Source of the DNA: Alphaproteobacteria bacterium
GTDB lineage: Bacteria; Pseudomonadota; Alphaproteobacteria; Micavibrionales; Micavibrionaceae
NCBI GenBank assembly: GCA_017302165.1
Contig: JAFLCW010000002.1
Coordinates: forward strand, 186,001-250,000
Direction of reading: 5' to 3'
Length of the DNA: 64,000 nt
Positions 37,201-46,041 of the stretch are shown piece by piece. A program made the translations under genes and the position numbers. Position 1 is the first letter of the stretch, and each line of letters opens with the position of its first letter. The notes under the pieces were generated by a model, which saw only the letters and a program-made list of their open reading frames with translations, had not been told where the DNA came from and searched no databases.

Positions 37201-37578
37201 TACGCAATACCCGTAGCGTGTATCCCACGGATCGTTCAACGCCGCCCCTAAAGACGCGGGCAGATATCCCCCACCCGTCGGTTTGGGGCTTGCGCCCGCA
37301 TTTTCAAACGGCACAGGTTCCACAAATCCGTCCGCGTCACAGTCCCCGTCATTGGATTGAGATGTCGCGGCCAAGAGGGAGAGCTTGGCCGACGCAATCA
37401 TATTATTTTCGGCCACCGTGCGCTTGGTCACTTCGGACATCGACCGCACAGGCCCTTTCATAATCTGCATACTGGTGGCACCGACCACCCCCACAAGGGC
37501 AACTGCGCCAAAAAGGGCGAAAAAGACGTTCCCGGATTGTTGATCGCGGATTGAACGCATAAATGACATGATTCCCAT
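34282..37578 (-). CDS. Giant surface fibre with S74 intramolecular chaperone
   Basis: A 1098-residue protein. The start is a short basic leader, DQQSGN, and one helix (VFFALFGAVALVGVVGA, about 18-34) like a pilin or TadE protein. A globular domain follows to about residue 200, then a long beta-rich stalk with phage-fibre repeats (DNLGNHTATQNV twice, YGVYGQ repeats). At Ser944 the peptidase S74 domain begins (WSDIRLKEDIKPI, GLIAQDVEKVFPEVV), which trimerises and then cleaves itself off fibres. Unlike phage fibres it has a C-terminal membrane helix (about 1070-1091). It may be a cell-surface adhesin built from phage parts. First gene of a three-gene operon. Confidence 0.82.
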   Translation of the reverse strand: MGIMSFMRSIRDQQSGNVFFALFGAVALVGVVGATSMQIMKGPVRSMSEVTKRTVAENNMIASAKLSLLAATSQSNDGDCDADGFVEPVPFENAGASPKPTGGGYLPASLGAALNDPWDTRYGYCVWDHGSVTSACGGGNFLAGANSNTGYAMAIISAGPDRTFNTSCSAYPSANALNKAGGSDDIVLGYTYAEAEANSGGLWNLKSGNPNVAEINKNLEVKDSGGTTTFALDSQTGIGDFIGVITATIAGKAGAPLDITGNVTFEDSGVAIGGACTQTDSFAFDGTADKLVRCNGATWEVGGADNLGNHTATQNVVLGSNWLSGDGGNEGIRVDATGNVGIGVVPTYKLSVDGVAHFIGGGGALDSVINFGVAKDSYLRAGTIGGKVVIGDQNTGNVELSSAGALTRIMGNSDVVGNATVGGTLGVTGVTTLTGAAILQSTATISGILEVLGSAIHNTGATPLYRMMNTAAASGSRGWQIQNNGSLYFGTTDDTYNWQDSSVLTLARNGLVSIGGELDMTSGKIINLADPIAPQEATTKAYVDARVAAGTGFVEQDPQVGTITTAGKWCQSDGTVIVCDKNDPTVAGFGDNLGNHIATQNVRFRSSTGGAGINVGGGSGDNLGAGGTTSGTLYSKSGSYGYVGLDGNDHIRFDDNTGAYFQINGVWEYYLSGTQFIPYTNNDIDFGNSSYRWKDGWFNGTMNVGSHINTTGQITANNASPTLTLQDTDHRSGYIHVNSNQMYFLTGANNAGYNAWAVNGSYWPIQIDLASDLVQFGGQLNLAEGNLNLGSYAVVGPAGTVIDAGGGWIRTYAGTGWYNGTFSGGIHMSDSNYVRTYGSKAFYALTANGSTPAVYGQNTSTNYGVYGQSAGNYGVYGYTASSGAGGVLGYAANSVQFGILGHANTYSFYGNGRMYSANLLNSAGGYAMCYNGGDLLYAASCDWSDIRLKEDIKPIDGALDKLLTLKGVSFEWKDEKRRKTDGKQIGLIAQDVEKVFPEVVHESTGDKGYKSLSYQYLVGPIIEGMRELKTQNDVTQAALLKLAKGETLDPKELDELRVSSSTGGTNSEGYILWLLLGVIVLQGIGILYILQKKQHVNG

Positions 37579-37889
37579 GACTCCCCCTTATGGATAGAAT
37601 TCCCCTCTTATCCTTTAGAATAACAGGTGTATCCCTAACGACTTGTTAATTTTTATATGGATAAAGGCTCAGCACATAGAAATACACAGATGTGGCGACA
37701 TATATTCTTTGCTTGAAAAACAGACGCACGAACGGCACCTGAAGACTGATTCACCCCATATTCTACCTGAAAATTGTCGCCCTGCCTTGGGGTTTATGAA
37801 TATTAGATAATTTTTATATTAAGAAAGCCTTACTTAGATAATATTAAAAAAATTTGCCTTTTATATCAATATGTTCTAGTGATTTGAGG
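37579..37889. other. Divergent intergenic region between the fibre operon and folD
   Basis: About 310 bases, AT-rich, with no gene visible on either strand. It must hold the fibre operon promoter (leftward) and the folD promoter (rightward). I see no operator with recognisable symmetry and no terminator. Confidence 0.5.
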
Positions 37890-38732
37890 ATGAGTGCACA
37901 GATCATTAATGGGAAAGATATCGCCGCCGCCCTGCGGCAGGATATCGCCAAGCGGGTATCCGCCCTGCCAGACAAGTCGGGATTGGCCGTGATTCTGGTC
38001 GGGGATAACCCGGCCTCACATATATATGTCTCCAGCAAGATCAAGGCCTGCGCCGAAGTCGGTATCGTGAGTTACGAACACGCCCTTCCGGCGTCGGCCA
38101 CGGAAACTGATATTCGTCACGTCATCCAGAATTTAAACGTAAACCCGAAAATTCACGGCATACTCCTTCAACTGCCACTCCCGGATCATCTGGCCGGCGT
38201 TCAGGAATCACTGGTTCAAGCTATTGCTCCGAACAAAGATGTTGACGGTCTCACGATCACCAATGCCGGAAAATTATTTCTGGGCATGAAAGACGGCATG
38301 GTGCCCTGCACGCCGCAAGGGTCATTGCGGTTGATTAAATCTGTCCGCGAGAATTTAAGCGGCCTAAAGGCCGTCGTGATCGGACGATCAAATCTCTTCG
38401 GCAAACCCATGGCGCAATTACTTCTGGCTGAACATTGCACAGTGACGACGGCACATTCGAAAACAAGTGATCTACCCGCGCTATGTCGCTCTGCCGATAT
38501 CTTGGTCTGTGCGATTGGAAAACCGCGCTTGGTTAAGGCAGAATGGGTCAAGCCCGGCGCCATCGTGATTGATGTGGGCATCAACCGTCTTGAAACAGGT
38601 AAAATATGCGGGGATGTAGATTTTGATTCCGTGCAACAGGTCGCGGGATATATCACGCCTGTACCGGGCGGTGTGGGGCCGATGACGATTGCGTGTTTAT
38701 TGCTGAATACCTTGAACGCCGCGTCCGCTTAA
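37890..38732 (+). CDS. folD: Methylenetetrahydrofolate dehydrogenase/cyclohydrolase
   Basis: A 280-residue bifunctional enzyme interconverting 5,10-methylene-, methenyl- and 10-formyl-THF with NADP. Marks are the catalytic SHIYVSSKIKACAEVGI (Tyr and Lys), GILLQLPLP, PNKDVDGLT, PCTPQG, VVIGRSNLFGKPMAQLL and TPVPGGVGPMT. Start 37890 (MSAQIINGKDIA) fits the family; GAGG is close before it. Confidence 0.95.
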   Translation: MSAQIINGKDIAAALRQDIAKRVSALPDKSGLAVILVGDNPASHIYVSSKIKACAEVGIVSYEHALPASATETDIRHVIQNLNVNPKIHGILLQLPLPDHLAGVQESLVQAIAPNKDVDGLTITNAGKLFLGMKDGMVPCTPQGSLRLIKSVRENLSGLKAVVIGRSNLFGKPMAQLLLAEHCTVTTAHSKTSDLPALCRSADILVCAIGKPRLVKAEWVKPGAIVIDVGINRLETGKICGDVDFDSVQQVAGYITPVPGGVGPMTIACLLLNTLNAASA

Positions 38733-38735
38733 TGA

Positions 38736-39962
38736 TTAGATCATCGTTTTAAAGTTATCCCGCACATGGGCAATAAAAGCCTGACCCGTAATAGCCTTGG
38801 CGCGATCCGGTGCCAGATCACCCGTTAATGCCCCGGATATCATGCCTTTTTCAATGGTGGCCACTACCGCCAATTTTAATTTTTTGGCCATATCGGCGCC
38901 TTGTGTTTGTCCGTTTAAATTTGCCTTGTGACGGATGGCTTCGGCATAGGCAAAAATATGCGCGGTCGGGTTAGCCAAAAGAATCTTTTTTTCATGCCAC
39001 GCGGGTTCAAGATCGGGCGCGGTGCCATGTGGCGGGTCTGCCAGCAAAATACCATCCGCACTCACGAGTGTTGAATCCATCAACCCCAGCGATTTATGTT
39101 CTCCCGCCACCTGATCCGACACCACATCGCCATCATAATTCTTGAGCGCGATGATCATGTTATTCATCTTCCCTTGAGGGATTTTAGACACCACCGCGTC
39201 AATCAACTGCACCTTGTCACTAAACTGAAGCGTGTGCGCCTTGAATGTTTCGGCGTATGATTCTTTGAAAATCGTATTAAAAATATCAATAAACCGCCCA
39301 TCATAAACAGGGCTGATCGTATCCTTCCCGGCAAAGACAACCGATTTGCGCATAACAATCGCCTGCTGGAATACCGCATGGGCATAATCACGGATGGATG
39401 TATCTGTTTCCGTCGTCAGCAATAAAACACCCTGTTCCACTTTTCGGCCGTCAATCAAGGTCTTAACGGTGCCATCTTCGGCTTCATACGTGACCTTGAC
39501 CGTTCCCTTACCCGGAATGGCCACATTCGGCGCGCCATAAATACCCCCCACCGCCTGACGGACAATCGTCACATCACGCATCAGGGGGGCGTATTTGTCC
39601 ATCCCTGAAATTTCAATCGTATTTCTTAAAATAGCCGACCCATTGATCGCCCGCCGGATAATGCCATTGGGCGAATCCCATTGTTTGGATAGCCCCATCT
39701 TCGCGGTTTCTTCTTTGGTGGGGGTGATCGTGGGGCCTTTAATGGCGCATTTATGTGTTTTTAAATCCGCAATCGCCGCGTTCAAGGCGTCGTCCTTTGT
39801 TTTGTCCCGGGCATGCAAAGAAATATCATGTACCTTCCAATCCACCTTGAAAAAAGGGGCGATCAACTGATCCCGGATTTCAGCGGCCATGTGCGGCCAG
39901 ACGCCATCCCCCGCCATATCAACAATAGACCCTGAAATGTGAAAAGGTGCCGATGCCATCAT
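38736..39962 (-). CDS. icd: NADP-dependent isocitrate dehydrogenase (homodimeric, eukaryote-like type)
   Basis: A 408-residue TCA-cycle enzyme oxidising isocitrate to 2-oxoglutarate. The N-terminal VDMAGDGVWPHMAAEIRDQLI (family: MxGDEMTR), KCAIKGPTITP, SPNGIIRRAINGS, and the NADP-binding end LADPPHGTAPDL...NPTAHIFAYAEAIRHK mark the subfamily common in alphaproteobacteria and mitochondria. One feature is odd: the usual GDEMTR reads GDGVWP here, altering residues that normally contact the cofactor region. Start overlaps the nhaA stop by one base. Confidence 0.9.
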   Translation of the reverse strand: MMASAPFHISGSIVDMAGDGVWPHMAAEIRDQLIAPFFKVDWKVHDISLHARDKTKDDALNAAIADLKTHKCAIKGPTITPTKEETAKMGLSKQWDSPNGIIRRAINGSAILRNTIEISGMDKYAPLMRDVTIVRQAVGGIYGAPNVAIPGKGTVKVTYEAEDGTVKTLIDGRKVEQGVLLLTTETDTSIRDYAHAVFQQAIVMRKSVVFAGKDTISPVYDGRFIDIFNTIFKESYAETFKAHTLQFSDKVQLIDAVVSKIPQGKMNNMIIALKNYDGDVVSDQVAGEHKSLGLMDSTLVSADGILLADPPHGTAPDLEPAWHEKKILLANPTAHIFAYAEAIRHKANLNGQTQGADMAKKLKLAVVATIEKGMISGALTGDLAPDRAKAITGQAFIAHVRDNFKTMI

Positions 39963-41194
39963 TATTTCCTTTGATCAGAAGAGGATGAACCCAGACGTAA
40001 GACAAGATACCCCAAAAAGGCAGACGCAATTGATCCTACCAGAACCCCTAAACGCACGCTAGCCTGCATATGTATGCCTTCCAATGCGAGTCCGCCAATA
40101 AACAGTGACATCGTAAACCCAATCCCACAGAGTAAAGACACGCCATATAACTGCATCCAGTTCGCCCCGGTGGGCATAGGGGAAATACGTGTCACGACAC
40201 AAAATGCCATCACCAAAAAAATCCCGATCTGTTTGCCGATAAATAGCCCAGCCGCAATCCCCAGCGTGATAGGATCCATGAGGGAATGCCACCCCATGCC
40301 ATCAAACGGGACGCCGGCATTCGCAAACCCGAACAGCGGCAATACACCAAACGCGACCCACGGGTGCAAACTATGTTCAATTTCCTGAGCGGGCGATCGG
40401 TTGGGATCACGAGGGCAGGAGAGCGGAATAAATAACGCCCCCAATACCCCGGCAATGGTGGCATGTACGCCTGATTTGAGCACACACACCCATAAAACCA
40501 GCGTGAGCAAAATATAGGGAATGCGGCTCGCCACCCCTTTGATATTCAGCGCCGCCAGAATAGCCACACATATCCCGGCTCCATACAAAGCTGTCATCGC
40601 CAGTTGGCCAGAAAAAAAGACGGCAATGATGATGATCGCCCCCAAATCATCAATCACCGCAATGCCCAATAACAATGCCTTAAGCGAGGTCGGCACGCGT
40701 GTCCCCAACAAAGACAAAACCCCCAGCGCAAAGGCAATGTCAGTTGCGGCCGGGATGGCCCATCCCCGAATGGCCTCGGGGTTATCCTGATTCAAAAACC
40801 AATATATAAAGGCCGGAATAGCCATCCCGCCAACAGCGCAGAGTGCCGGAAGCAACGCGCGCTCGCGGCTGGACAACTCGCCTTTAACAAATTCCCGTTT
40901 AATTTCCAGCCCAACCAGAAAAAAGAAGATGGCCATCAAGCCGTCATTGATCCAGAGCAAAATAGATTTTTGCACTTGGGCATCATGGCCGGTGACATCC
41001 GAAAAACCGATCCGGAATTGAATATCGTTCAAAATATAATGATACAGACCATAAAGTGGTGAATTCGCCACAATCAAGGCCAGCGCGGCGGCCACAACCA
41101 GAATAATCCCCCCGGCGGATTCAAGCCTGAAGAATTCAGATGCCATATCCCCAAAACGCTGGGATGATTTTTTAAAACTGGGGGCAATGGTCAT
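39962..41194 (-). CDS. nhaA: Na+/H+ antiporter NhaA
   Basis: A 410-residue inner-membrane antiporter with twelve helices. Diagnostic stretches: SAGGIILVVAAALALIVANSPL, NDGLMAIFFFLVGLEIKREF, the ion-binding double aspartate in IAVIDDLGAIIIIAVFF, PAATDIAFALGVLSLLG, and FANAGV. Exports Na+ and keeps cytoplasmic pH. Probably co-transcribed with icd, whose start touches its stop. Confidence 0.95.
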   Translation of the reverse strand: MTIAPSFKKSSQRFGDMASEFFRLESAGGIILVVAAALALIVANSPLYGLYHYILNDIQFRIGFSDVTGHDAQVQKSILLWINDGLMAIFFFLVGLEIKREFVKGELSSRERALLPALCAVGGMAIPAFIYWFLNQDNPEAIRGWAIPAATDIAFALGVLSLLGTRVPTSLKALLLGIAVIDDLGAIIIIAVFFSGQLAMTALYGAGICVAILAALNIKGVASRIPYILLTLVLWVCVLKSGVHATIAGVLGALFIPLSCPRDPNRSPAQEIEHSLHPWVAFGVLPLFGFANAGVPFDGMGWHSLMDPITLGIAAGLFIGKQIGIFLVMAFCVVTRISPMPTGANWMQLYGVSLLCGIGFTMSLFIGGLALEGIHMQASVRLGVLVGSIASAFLGYLVLRLGSSSSDQRK

Positions 41195-41280
41195 GACAGA
41201 ACCTATTTATAAAAGAAGAAGACGGAATAGATATTTTATACTCGCCAACGAAGATATCTCTATATATAAGTAAGCGCAAT

Positions 41281-42195
41281 ATGTCACCCACATCCCCCGA
41301 ATATAGAAGCCTTATCTTCCGGTCGATTTTTTATGTCGTCCTAGGATATTTCTTTTTTTCCTGTGCCGATGTTGTGACCAAAATCCTGCGGGATACCTTC
41401 TCCACCTCTCAGTTGATGACGATAAGTGGGTTATTCGGGATAATCATTTCAGGGGCGATCATCTGGTTTAAAAAAGGAAAAGCGGGATTTAAGTCTGCAA
41501 AGTGGAAGGCTCATATTTTACGAGGGATTGTGATTGCTTGTACATCTTATTTTGCGGTGACTGCCTTCAAGCTTCTGCCGCTCACGGATTTTTATGCCAT
41601 CGTGTTCATCAGCCCGTTTTTAAGTAAGATTTTTGCCGTTTTTTTTCTGAAAGAACATGTGGGGTGGCGACGCTGGATGGCAACAGGCGTGGCTTTTTCG
41701 GGTGTATTGGTGGTGGCGGGGCCCCAATTTAATGATATGGGGGTCGGTTATCTATATGCCCTTATGGCAGCATTCTGGTCATCGTTAAGCGTCATTCAGG
41801 CACGACGGATCGGGACGGATGAGTTTGCCCCGCTTTATGCATTTTATCCGACCCTGTTTGTCTTCCTGATCAATGGAATCTGTCTGCTGGTGTTTGACGA
41901 GGCTAATCCCGTCTCTCTCATTACCGCGGATCATATTCCTTTTTTATTAATGCACGCGCCTTTTGTGGTGTGCGGGATCATGGCATGCTCTAAGGGTTTT
42001 GCCATGGCACCACTGACAGCTATGGTCACACCTTTCCATTATACGCAAATTATCTGGGGAACGATTTTCGGCTTTTGGGTGTTCCATCAACTGCCGACAT
42101 CAACAACCGTGATCGGTCTCTGCCTGATTATCTCTGCCGGGCTTTATTCCATCTACCGGGAATACAGCCTGTCTTATCCTAAAAAACCCAAATAA
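41281..42195 (+). CDS. EamA/DMT superfamily transporter
   Basis: A 304-residue inner-membrane protein with ten predicted helices in two EamA repeats (FFSCADVVTKILRDTFS..., LYALMAAFWSSLSVIQARRI...). The family exports metabolites and amino acids; the substrate is unknown. It converges with the phage-like cluster, whose last gene ends 5 bases after its stop, so it marks the left border of that element. Confidence 0.85.
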   Translation: MSPTSPEYRSLIFRSIFYVVLGYFFFSCADVVTKILRDTFSTSQLMTISGLFGIIISGAIIWFKKGKAGFKSAKWKAHILRGIVIACTSYFAVTAFKLLPLTDFYAIVFISPFLSKIFAVFFLKEHVGWRRWMATGVAFSGVLVVAGPQFNDMGVGYLYALMAAFWSSLSVIQARRIGTDEFAPLYAFYPTLFVFLINGICLLVFDEANPVSLITADHIPFLLMHAPFVVCGIMACSKGFAMAPLTAMVTPFHYTQIIWGTIFGFWVFHQLPTSTTVIGLCLIISAGLYSIYREYSLSYPKKPK

Positions 42196-42199
42196 TATT

Positions 42200-42781
42200 T
42201 TAAGGATTAATATTGGATCTAACCTGAGGTTTGGGCGGCGGCACAGGCGGCCGTTTAGATTTTGATTCTGGTGTTTCTGACCGCAAGAAAGGCAGGGTTG
42301 ATTTTTTTTCTTCACTGCGCTTATACACATAGATCCCGAGAACCGACAAAGCCACTGCCCATATACTCGAGAGCGACGCCATCCCCTCTAACACGCGCGC
42401 GGCTTGATCGGTTTCAAAAACCACCACATAGGCCAGTCCAAACATTTGCGCCGCCCATGTCAACGCCATCAAATACCCAAATGTTGGGCGCATCCGGCGG
42501 ACATAGGGGTCGTTTGAGGCAACTTCTGACCGAAGCGATTGGTTGATCTCAGATAAACTGACCTCAAATTCTTTTTGCTTTAAATGCGCCATGGCTTCGG
42601 CATGACGATTAGCTTCGGCCATTTGGCTATCGGTGATGAGCCCGGATGCCAACGCAGATTGAACGTTATCGAGTGCCTGTGAGGCGCTTTGTGCCGAGGG
42701 ATGTTCCACTCGGCGCAAGGCGCCTGATACTAAATCAATCAAAACAGGTAACCCAATCTTAGTCAGTATCGCGGGAATCAT
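42200..42781 (-). CDS. Holin of the GTA 3-TM type
   Basis: A 193-residue protein: a helical N-terminal half (residues 1-95), then hydrophobic helices at about 105-125 and 133-155, matching the holin family named for gene-transfer-agent release (3TM). YVRRMRPTFGYLMALTWAAQM is the typical segment. Holins perforate the inner membrane so that the lysin reaches the wall. Last gene of the leftward virion cluster, 6 bases after the lysin gene. Confidence 0.82.
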   Translation of the reverse strand: MIPAILTKIGLPVLIDLVSGALRRVEHPSAQSASQALDNVQSALASGLITDSQMAEANRHAEAMAHLKQKEFEVSLSEINQSLRSEVASNDPYVRRMRPTFGYLMALTWAAQMFGLAYVVVFETDQAARVLEGMASLSSIWAVALSVLGIYVYKRSEEKKSTLPFLRSETPESKSKRPPVPPPKPQVRSNINP

Positions 42782-42787
42782 GATGTC

Positions 42788-43285
42788 TTATCCTTCTATC
42801 AGTTTATAAAAAATATGACGGCCAACCCTCAGGGTCGGCGTTTGCCCTGTGATCCAATAGGGGGACACATAATCCGCGTGATAATGCGTGGCGCCGCCGG
42901 TGATATCCCGGATCTGTTCGGCCAGTGCCCGGCGGGCAATCATCACACATTGAACAAAATGTTTATTGCGTTCGGTCACGGCAATTAATTTTGAATAGCT
43001 GGGGTCTGATTTATTCCAGCACGAAAATTGATAGGGTTTTTGGCAAACCGATATGATATCCGTGCCCCACCAATACCCCCCTTTGGCCTGAGCGATCCGC
43101 ACGCGGTTTAAGATCACGCTAGCCACCGCTTCAATCCCGGCTTGGGGTTCACCGCGCGCCTCCCCCCACAGCGTACGCGCCAGAATATCTTCAGATAATT
43201 TTTGATAGATTTCTGCATCCTCATCTCGCGCTGATATAGACATATGCTTGCCGCGTGTCAGCGGTTTTAAAAAATGAATCATCAT
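42788..43285 (-). CDS. SleB-type cell wall hydrolase (endolysin)
   Basis: A 165-residue lytic enzyme of the Hydrolase_2/SleB family. Marks are LARTLWGEARGEPQAGIEAVASVILNRV with the catalytic glutamate in GEARGE, the CQKPYQFSCWN stretch, and the ending GATHYHADYVSPYW. It has no signal peptide, so export depends on the holin next door. The same lysin/holin pair is usual in alphaproteobacterial phages and gene transfer agents. Confidence 0.88.
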   Translation of the reverse strand: MMIHFLKPLTRGKHMSISARDEDAEIYQKLSEDILARTLWGEARGEPQAGIEAVASVILNRVRIAQAKGGYWWGTDIISVCQKPYQFSCWNKSDPSYSKLIAVTERNKHFVQCVMIARRALAEQIRDITGGATHYHADYVSPYWITGQTPTLRVGRHIFYKLIEG

Positions 43286-43303
43286 GATGTTCCCGAAAAA
43301 TAA

Positions 43304-43615
43304 TTAAGGCCTGAATTGAAGTGATTCTGTCTTCAGGGCTGTTTGATCCAGTTTTGATTCAATCCGAAGCAAATGAGACACAATACGTGTTTCCAAATCC
43401 TTCATATCCGTGACAGAGGCATAGTTTTTTGCTACCTCGAGCTTGAAGGCCGATAATCCTTCCCGAAACTGTGAAGCACGACGTTCCAGTTTTTCATGAA
43501 GATCGTCGACGGCTTCTTCTGATTCTTTTCGGGTGCGCCATATCAACCAGAATAAACCCGTTAAAACAGGGATATCGACAACCGTAATCCACCACATTAA
43601 TTCATTTGAAAACAT
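43304..43615 (-). CDS. Membrane-anchored coiled-coil phage protein
   Basis: A 103-residue protein with one N-terminal helix (residues 7-26) and a long coiled coil to about residue 92. Size, topology and place beside lysin and holin suggest an inner-membrane spanin-like or lysis-timing protein, but there is no diagnostic motif. Confidence 0.6.
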   Translation of the reverse strand: MFSNELMWWITVVDIPVLTGLFWLIWRTRKESEEAVDDLHEKLERRASQFREGLSAFKLEVAKNYASVTDMKDLETRIVSHLLRIESKLDQTALKTESLQFRP

Positions 43616-43633
43616 GATATCTCCTTTGATGTA

Positions 43634-45088
43634 TTAATATTCTGTTGGCCAACTCTGACGACCTGAAAAATAAACACGCTTCAGACGAACAGGCTCCAGC
43701 CGGATCGCCCCGGCGGCCGCATCTAATCCATCATCATGTGCGCCTTTAATGCCGGGATACCATTCCTGCATTTCCTGAATAAACGGTGTATCCATTACAC
43801 TGCGGTGGACATGAAGGGCGCGCGCCGCCATGACGGCATCAAATGCCTCAAGGATTCGAATATCCTTGGGCTGAGTACTGACCTGTTCCACCACGGCACA
43901 CGGAATTTTCTTTAACGCCAGTTCCCGGCGTAAGATAGCGGGCAGAAATTTCCCAATACCGTTTGTTTCAATCGCCACCGATGGCACAAAAAATCTTTTT
44001 ATCTCCTGCGCGATGTACTGACACTGGGCCGTCGCCTCGTCTTCAATGCTCCCCCGAATATCCAGATACATTAAGCGGTGGAGCCAATACTCCCCCTGAT
44101 CATCCGTATAGATAATCGCCAGCACACTAGAATCCCTCCGCCCCGCCCCAAACGCCGGGTCCCACCACGCCGAACAGGACACAAGACGCCGTCCACATAG
44201 GGATAAGAATAATTTTTGATGAACTTCGTGGGTAACCAAATCTTCGGCATACGGACAGAGCAAGTCAGGATTAAGCCTACCTTGTGTCTGTGTCACGGGC
44301 ATTAACATCATCTGAGAGGCAAATTTATAAGGCCCTGCTTGACGTTTTAAGGTTTCGATCTGTTGATCTGAATATCTTTCTGGCCAAATGCTTTTTCCAT
44401 GGGCATTCAGCAACGGCAAACGTAACCGTTCATAGTCTTTTAAAAAAATATCGGCATCGGGTCTATTCTCGGGGACAGTATCAGCATAAATCGTATCCCA
44501 ACTATGGGGCGTTCCCATATAAATCTGGAATCCCCCCGGCACCAAAATAAATTCGTTCTCGCTTAACCGTTCGCGTAAATCCATACGCTTGCCGGGTGTG
44601 TCGCACGTATTGGGCACTTCCACATCGTCGCAAATAATCACATCGGCGCGCATACCCGTAATATTGGAATTCAAACCGGCACTCAGTACTGACGGATCGC
44701 GCAATTCCTGGCGCCGACGCACCGTGAAACGGTCACTCGCCCACTGATCCGCTTTTTTTGGCTTGAGGGTCGAAGTTAAAGGGTGCTTCTCGATGATCTT
44801 TCGGATGTTGCGCACCATCTTCGACGCGAGGAGCTGGTCGGCGGACAACACCAGGATACGCAAATCCGGATCCCTGTAGAGCAGCCAAGCCGAGAACACC
44901 GCGATGATCGTCGATTTCCCGCTCGCGCGGAAGGCCATCAGCAGTAATCGCCGCGCGCCACGCGCCCAGCATTCTTCGAGCCATCTCGCGATCTTCGCGT
45001 GATGTCGGGGCGTTGAATATTTCTGCAGGGCGTTCCATGTGGTTAAGAATAGCTCAAATCCGATATCATTTCCAGAGGCCGTCGGCAT
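43634..45088 (-). CDS. Terminase large subunit (T7-like)
   Basis: A 484-residue DNA-packaging motor. The ATPase part has Walker A in MAFRASGKSTII near residue 60, a VLSADQLLASKMVR segment, and Walker B ADVIICDDVEVPN near 155. The nuclease part keeps acidic residues in WWDPAFGAGRRDSS, VAIETNGIGKF and AHDDGLDAAAGAI. The frame is intact, so headful packaging ability may be preserved. In a GTA it would pack host DNA. Confidence 0.9.
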   Translation of the reverse strand: MPTASGNDIGFELFLTTWNALQKYSTPRHHAKIARWLEECWARGARRLLLMAFRASGKSTIIAVFSAWLLYRDPDLRILVLSADQLLASKMVRNIRKIIEKHPLTSTLKPKKADQWASDRFTVRRRQELRDPSVLSAGLNSNITGMRADVIICDDVEVPNTCDTPGKRMDLRERLSENEFILVPGGFQIYMGTPHSWDTIYADTVPENRPDADIFLKDYERLRLPLLNAHGKSIWPERYSDQQIETLKRQAGPYKFASQMMLMPVTQTQGRLNPDLLCPYAEDLVTHEVHQKLFLSLCGRRLVSCSAWWDPAFGAGRRDSSVLAIIYTDDQGEYWLHRLMYLDIRGSIEDEATAQCQYIAQEIKRFFVPSVAIETNGIGKFLPAILRRELALKKIPCAVVEQVSTQPKDIRILEAFDAVMAARALHVHRSVMDTPFIQEMQEWYPGIKGAHDDGLDAAAGAIRLEPVRLKRVYFSGRQSWPTEY

Positions 45089-45155
45089 GAATTATTAGCT
45101 CTTTCTGTCAGGCGGATAGATGGTGATGACCATATGAATTGGACATATAAATGTT

Positions 45156-45491
45156 TTATGTGATATCCGGCTCAGACGTACCTTCTAGGTTTTTCATGTG
45201 TTGATAATCGTGCTGAATCTGCCGCAGGACGGCCTCTATTTCCTTTTTCTGATACATGCCAGGCTCATCCTCAAGCCCCGCTTCCTTAGTCAGTTTGAAA
45301 AGCAACTCAATATGTGCGAGCGCGACTTTACAGGCGGTGTGATGATCTGAAAAATCCTTGGTTAGTGAATTTTTGTCAGACCGTCTGGCCTGTTCCTGCG
45401 ACATAAAATCGAAATAAGACTCAATGGCCTTACGCATCGCCTGAGGTAAGAATTCGGCGATCTGTTTTCTTTGTTTATCTTCAATGATCAT
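45156..45491 (-). CDS. Possible terminase small subunit
   Basis: A 111-residue, charged, helical protein directly upstream of the large terminase. Start 45491 is chosen over a GTG at 45500 because of an AGG box. No helix-turn-helix is evident. Position corresponds to the small terminase of T7-like phages; I cannot confirm this from motifs. Confidence 0.55.
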   Translation of the reverse strand: MIIEDKQRKQIAEFLPQAMRKAIESYFDFMSQEQARRSDKNSLTKDFSDHHTACKVALAHIELLFKLTKEAGLEDEPGMYQKKEIEAVLRQIQHDYQHMKNLEGTSEPDIT

Positions 45492-45503
45492 GCGCCACAC
45501 CTA

Positions 45504-46028
45504 TTAAAATGAGGAAAAGATGGATTTCGCGAGTGAAAATCCTGAAGCCTTATCAATTTTATTGCGTTCACTCAGCTGTGTGCGCTGAAGAATATTAATA
45601 CGGCCTTGCTGGGCGATATTTTGGTCAATCGTATTCAGCCGAATCTGATCCATCTCTTCGCGCCGTTGACGTTCATCGTCTGATTCCTCAAACATCCCCA
45701 GCAATACCGCTTCGGAAGACCCATCCTGAGGACTGATCCCCGCCGATCCGAACATGGCACGTTGACGTGCCACCGCCCGCTTCAGGGCAGACCGTCTTTC
45801 AGCTTCGGCCTGCTGGGAACTTAAGGCCAGTTTTTGTCGTTCCCTATCTGCATTTTCCTGAATCTGACGCGCCTGTTCGGCTTGGCGATCCGCCATCTGA
45901 CGTTCGGCCTGTGTGGCACTTCGCCGGGCACGCGTGGAATCAGTGATCGCACCGGCAATATTATTAACAGCCGAAAGACCAGTGATGACGGGGGCAATCA
46001 TTTGCGCCGCGGATGCGATACCTGCCAT
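45504..46028 (-). CDS. Internal virion protein, T7 gp14-like
   Basis: A 174-residue protein: a small hydrophobic, Ala/Ile-rich N-terminus (residues 1-28), then a long Gln/Arg/Glu-rich coiled coil, and a MFGSAGISPQDGSS motif at about 101-114 seen in gp14-type proteins that form part of the ejection channel. The larger partners gp15 and gp16 are not present in the window. Confidence 0.7.
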   Translation of the reverse strand: MAGIASAAQMIAPVITGLSAVNNIAGAITDSTRARRSATQAERQMADRQAEQARQIQENADRERQKLALSSQQAEAERRSALKRAVARQRAMFGSAGISPQDGSSEAVLLGMFEESDDERQRREEMDQIRLNTIDQNIAQQGRINILQRTQLSERNKIDKASGFSLAKSIFSSF

Positions 46029-46041
46029 GGGTTATATCTCC

